In this document: positions 7,211-8,353 of the stretch, in pieces
Layout: each line of letters begins with the position of its first letter
Position numbering within the stretch: position 1 is the stretch's first letter
NCBI GenBank assembly: GCA_023426765.1
Contig: JAEZBW010000104.1
Location: 1-8,353 of the forward strand
DNA: 8,353 nucleotides
Origin: Bacillota bacterium
Lineage (GTDB): Bacteria; Bacillota; Clostridia; DSM-8532
Direction: 5' to 3'
The notes under the pieces: generated by a model
Databases searched by the model: none
What the model was told of the DNA's origin: nothing
The model's input: only the letters and a program-made list of their open reading frames with translations
Program-made: the position numbers and the translations under genes

Positions 7211-7224
7211 TTCAAACGTTTGAA
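7211..7224. promoter_or_regulatory. Perfect 14-bp CG-centred palindrome, candidate LacI-family operator
   Basis: TTCAAACGTTTGAA is a perfect palindrome centred on CG, the usual form of LacI/GalR-family operators, whose hinge helix leucine inserts at the central CpG. It also resembles a CcpA cre box but departs from the cre consensus at positions 2 (T for G) and 13 (A for C). It is 97 nt past the GH43 stop and about 300 nt before the regulator start. Confidence 0.55.
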
Positions 7225-7365
7225 TTATGTTGGGGAAGGAACCAACGAGTGGGTGGTCTGTGTTTAGTTTTTTTCCATGACTTCATTCTTCTAATATACT
7301 CGAAATTTGAAGAAAAATGAAGCATGACGGAATATAATTTCACTTAATCGACTTTTTAGCCAATC

Positions 7366-7383
7366 ATGAAATCTCAATTTCAT
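7366..7383. promoter_or_regulatory. Inverted repeat abutting the -35 box
   Basis: ATGAAAT at 7366-7372 pairs exactly with ATTTCAT at 7377-7383 around CTCA, ending at the base before the TTGACA box. The position suits an activator or repressor site, but the AT-rich setting makes chance repeats common. Confidence 0.3.
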
Positions 7384-7412
7384 TTGACAATGTATTCGAA
7401 TGCAGGTAATAT
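7384..7412 (+). promoter_or_regulatory. Sigma-A-like promoter of the LacI-type gene
   Basis: A perfect TTGACA (7384-7389) is followed, after exactly 17 nt, by TAATAT (7407-7412, 4 of 6 to TATAAT). Transcription would start near 7419, giving a leader of about 110 nt before the ATG at 7529. A separate perfect TATAAT at 7333-7338 has only a poorly spaced TTGAAG as a -35 and is less likely. Confidence 0.6.
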
Positions 7413-7424
7413 TAAAGCATAAAA

Positions 7425-7438
7425 TTAAAACGATTTAA
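7425..7438. promoter_or_regulatory. Near-palindromic CG-centred site just after the transcription start, candidate operator
   Basis: TTAAAACGATTTAA is symmetric at 6 of 7 base pairs and centred on CG, like the site at 7211. It begins a few bases after the predicted transcription start, where a bound repressor would block initiation or elongation. This fits autoregulation by the downstream LacI-type protein. Confidence 0.4.
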
Positions 7439-7501
7439 AAAAGATGAGCTTTAAGTTCATTCAGTGCTGCATAAACAGCATTATAATCGGGTTTTTCAAT
7501 G

Positions 7502-7515
7502 TTGGATCGTTTGAA
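7502..7515. promoter_or_regulatory. Third operator-like site, in the leader next to the ribosome binding site
   Basis: TTGGATCGTTTGAA matches the palindrome at 7211 at 11 of 14 positions, with an intact right half (CGTTTGAA). It lies 13 nt before the start codon. As an imperfect auxiliary site it could allow looping with the sites at 7425 and 7211 (centre distances 77 and 291 bp). Confidence 0.3.
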
Positions 7516-7518
7516 AAC

Positions 7519-7524
7519 AGGGGG
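7519..7524 (+). promoter_or_regulatory. Shine-Dalgarno site of the LacI-type gene
   Basis: AGGGGG lies 4 nt before ATG 7529. It supports that start over the in-frame ATG at 7499, which has only a T-rich stretch before it and would add ten residues ahead of the conserved YTIKDIA opening. Confidence 0.55.
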
Positions 7525-7528
7525 ATCC

Positions 7529-8353
7529 ATGTATACGATAAAAGACATCGCAAGAGCGGCAAATGTTTCACCAAGCACGGTTTCACTGGTACTGAACAAC
7601 AGTAACAAGGTGAAGCTGGAAACCCGTGAAAAGGTCTGGAAGCTTGTGAAAGAGTACAACTATATTCCAAACCAGTTTGCGCGCTCCCTGATCACGAAAC
7701 AGAAAAAGATTATCGCCGCTGTAAGCATCATCAATAAACGTTCCATGCGGGTACGTACCTTTGATTCCGTGGGGGATACCTATCTTCTTGACTTACTGCC
7801 TGGTATTGAAGAGGAAATCAACAAGACAGATTACAGCTTGCTGCTGGATGAGCTTTACCTTCACGATTCCAAATTCTCAGAAATTATAAACCCAAACCGG
7901 GTTGATGGAATACTTCTCGCCGGTGGGTTTATCAGTGACTCACTGGCAGAAACCATACTGCACTCAAAAATACCAACAGTACTGGTTGGAGCGAATCATC
8001 CGGCATTTGATTGCGTGAACACCGATTCCAAGCTCGGCATTTATCTGGCGACCAGACACCTGCTCGAATTAGGTCATCGCAATATCTTTTTCATAAACAG
8101 CTCGCCAAAATCCCAATCTTATGAACTGAAACTGAAGGGGTACATGAAAGCCATGAGTGAGCGGCCTGTCTCATATCAGGAGGATTGGATATCTTCTTCC
8201 GACTTTAGTGGACAAGCTGGGTATGAAGTGTTTTCCGGAATGTGGAAAAAAGGAACCAGGCCAACGGCGATAGTTACCGGTTATGACGGTATCGGTTTGG
8301 GTGTTGTTCGATTTCTTTATGAAAAGGGGGTTAAATGCCCCGATGATATATCA
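7529..8353 (+). CDS. LacI/GalR-family transcriptional regulator, 3'-truncated
   Basis: The frame is open for 275 codons to the right edge, without a stop. The family averages about 340 residues, so roughly 65 are outside the window. The N-terminal helix-turn-helix is clear: YTIKDIARAANVSPSTVSLVLNN (residues 2-24), with the hinge helix around NYIPNQFARSL (44-54), where L54 is the likely minor-groove leucine. From about residue 60 a periplasmic-binding-protein-like effector domain follows, with typical segments VDGILLAGG, IPTVLVGANHP, VNTDSKLGIYLATRHLLELGHRNI and PTAIVTGYDGIGLGVVRFL. It should act as a dimer in the cytoplasm, releasing DNA or changing affinity on binding a sugar. Its position after four glycosidases, and the operator-like sites before it, suggest it controls this cluster and itself. 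The effector sugar cannot be read from sequence. It could instead control a downstream operon, such as a transporter outside the window. Confidence 0.92.
   Translation, partial: MYTIKDIARAANVSPSTVSLVLNNSNKVKLETREKVWKLVKEYNYIPNQFARSLITKQKKIIAAVSIINKRSMRVRTFDSVGDTYLLDLLPGIEEEINKTDYSLLLDELYLHDSKFSEIINPNRVDGILLAGGFISDSLAETILHSKIPTVLVGANHPAFDCVNTDSKLGIYLATRHLLELGHRNIFFINSSPKSQSYELKLKGYMKAMSERPVSYQEDWISSSDFSGQAGYEVFSGMWKKGTRPTAIVTGYDGIGLGVVRFLYEKGVKCPDDIS

Larger units (their letters stand above)
7115..7528. other. 414-nt non-coding stretch between GH43 and the LacI-type gene
   Basis: The stretch is AT-rich, most strongly from about 7260 to 7440, and has no supported gene. It holds the operator-like palindrome at 7211, several inverted repeats, a sigma-A-like promoter at 7384-7412, two further operator-like sites and the regulator's leader. 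A clear intrinsic terminator for GH43 is not visible; a T-run at 7268-7274 lacks a good adjacent stem. The enzyme message therefore may end by other means or read through into the regulator. Confidence 0.6.

Noticed and set aside
7041..7223. 60-codon plus-strand open frame overlapping the end of GH43 and the start of the gap
   Set aside because: Most of its 5' part is out-of-frame GH43 sequence, it has no Shine-Dalgarno site or recognisable motif, and it ends in the palindrome at 7211.
7241..7274. Possible intrinsic terminator (ACCAAC/GGTGGT stem, then seven T)
   Set aside because: The stem is only 5 of 6 pairs and the T-run begins about 10 nt after it, so it does not meet the usual terminator form.
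7307..7338. Second promoter with perfect TATAAT at 7333-7338
   Set aside because: The only -35-like hexamer (TTGAAG, 7307-7312) is 20 nt away; a much better promoter at 7384-7412 is closer to the gene.
7463..7496. Leader hairpin AGTGCTG/CAGCATT with a downstream T-run, resembling an attenuator
   Set aside because: The stem is short with one G-U pair and the T-run begins about 10 nt away; no alternative antiterminator was recognised.

Overview
The window is a stretch of bacterial carbohydrate-utilisation DNA with every gene on the plus strand. It looks like a Gram-positive anaerobe of the Clostridia type. This is inferred from purine-rich Shine-Dalgarno sites (GGAGG, AGAGGG, AGGGGG), a GTG start, cytoplasmic rather than secreted glycosidases, a LacI-type regulator with a sigma-A-like promoter, and mid-range GC content. 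No species can be named from the sequence alone.

Layout: (1) 2-1372, the 3' two-thirds of a GH127/DUF1680-type cysteine glycosidase, cut by the left edge. (2) 1435-2910, a complete GH51 alpha-L-arabinofuranosidase. (3) 3056-5365, a complete GH95 enzyme whose active-site signature points to alpha-L-galactosidase rather than alpha-L-fucosidase. (4) 5366-5617, a spacer with a REP/MITE-like direct repeat plus perfect 20-bp hairpin and a second small inverted repeat. (5) 5618-7114, a GH43 enzyme with a C-terminal beta-sandwich domain. (6) 7115-7528, a 414-nt non-coding regulatory stretch with a good sigma-A promoter and three related CG-centred operator-like sites. (7) 7529-8353, the first 275 codons of a LacI-family repressor, cut by the right edge.

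The four enzymes have complementary exo-activities. GH127 is expected to act on beta-L-arabinofuranosyl or related units, GH51 and GH43 on alpha-L-arabinofuranosyl (and possibly beta-xylosyl) units, and GH95 on alpha-L-galactosyl or alpha-L-fucosyl caps. Together they look like a cytoplasmic set that strips L-sugar side chains from imported plant cell-wall oligosaccharides. Candidate sources are L-galactose-decorated glucuronoarabinoxylan, rhamnogalacturonan II side chains or xyloglucan. The importer is not in the window. The LacI-type protein is the likely substrate-responsive regulator. I see no phage, CRISPR, RNA gene or clearly new type of system. The points most worth a second look are the Thr in the GH95 specificity position, the operator/promoter layout before the regulator, and the repeat element between GH95 and GH43.
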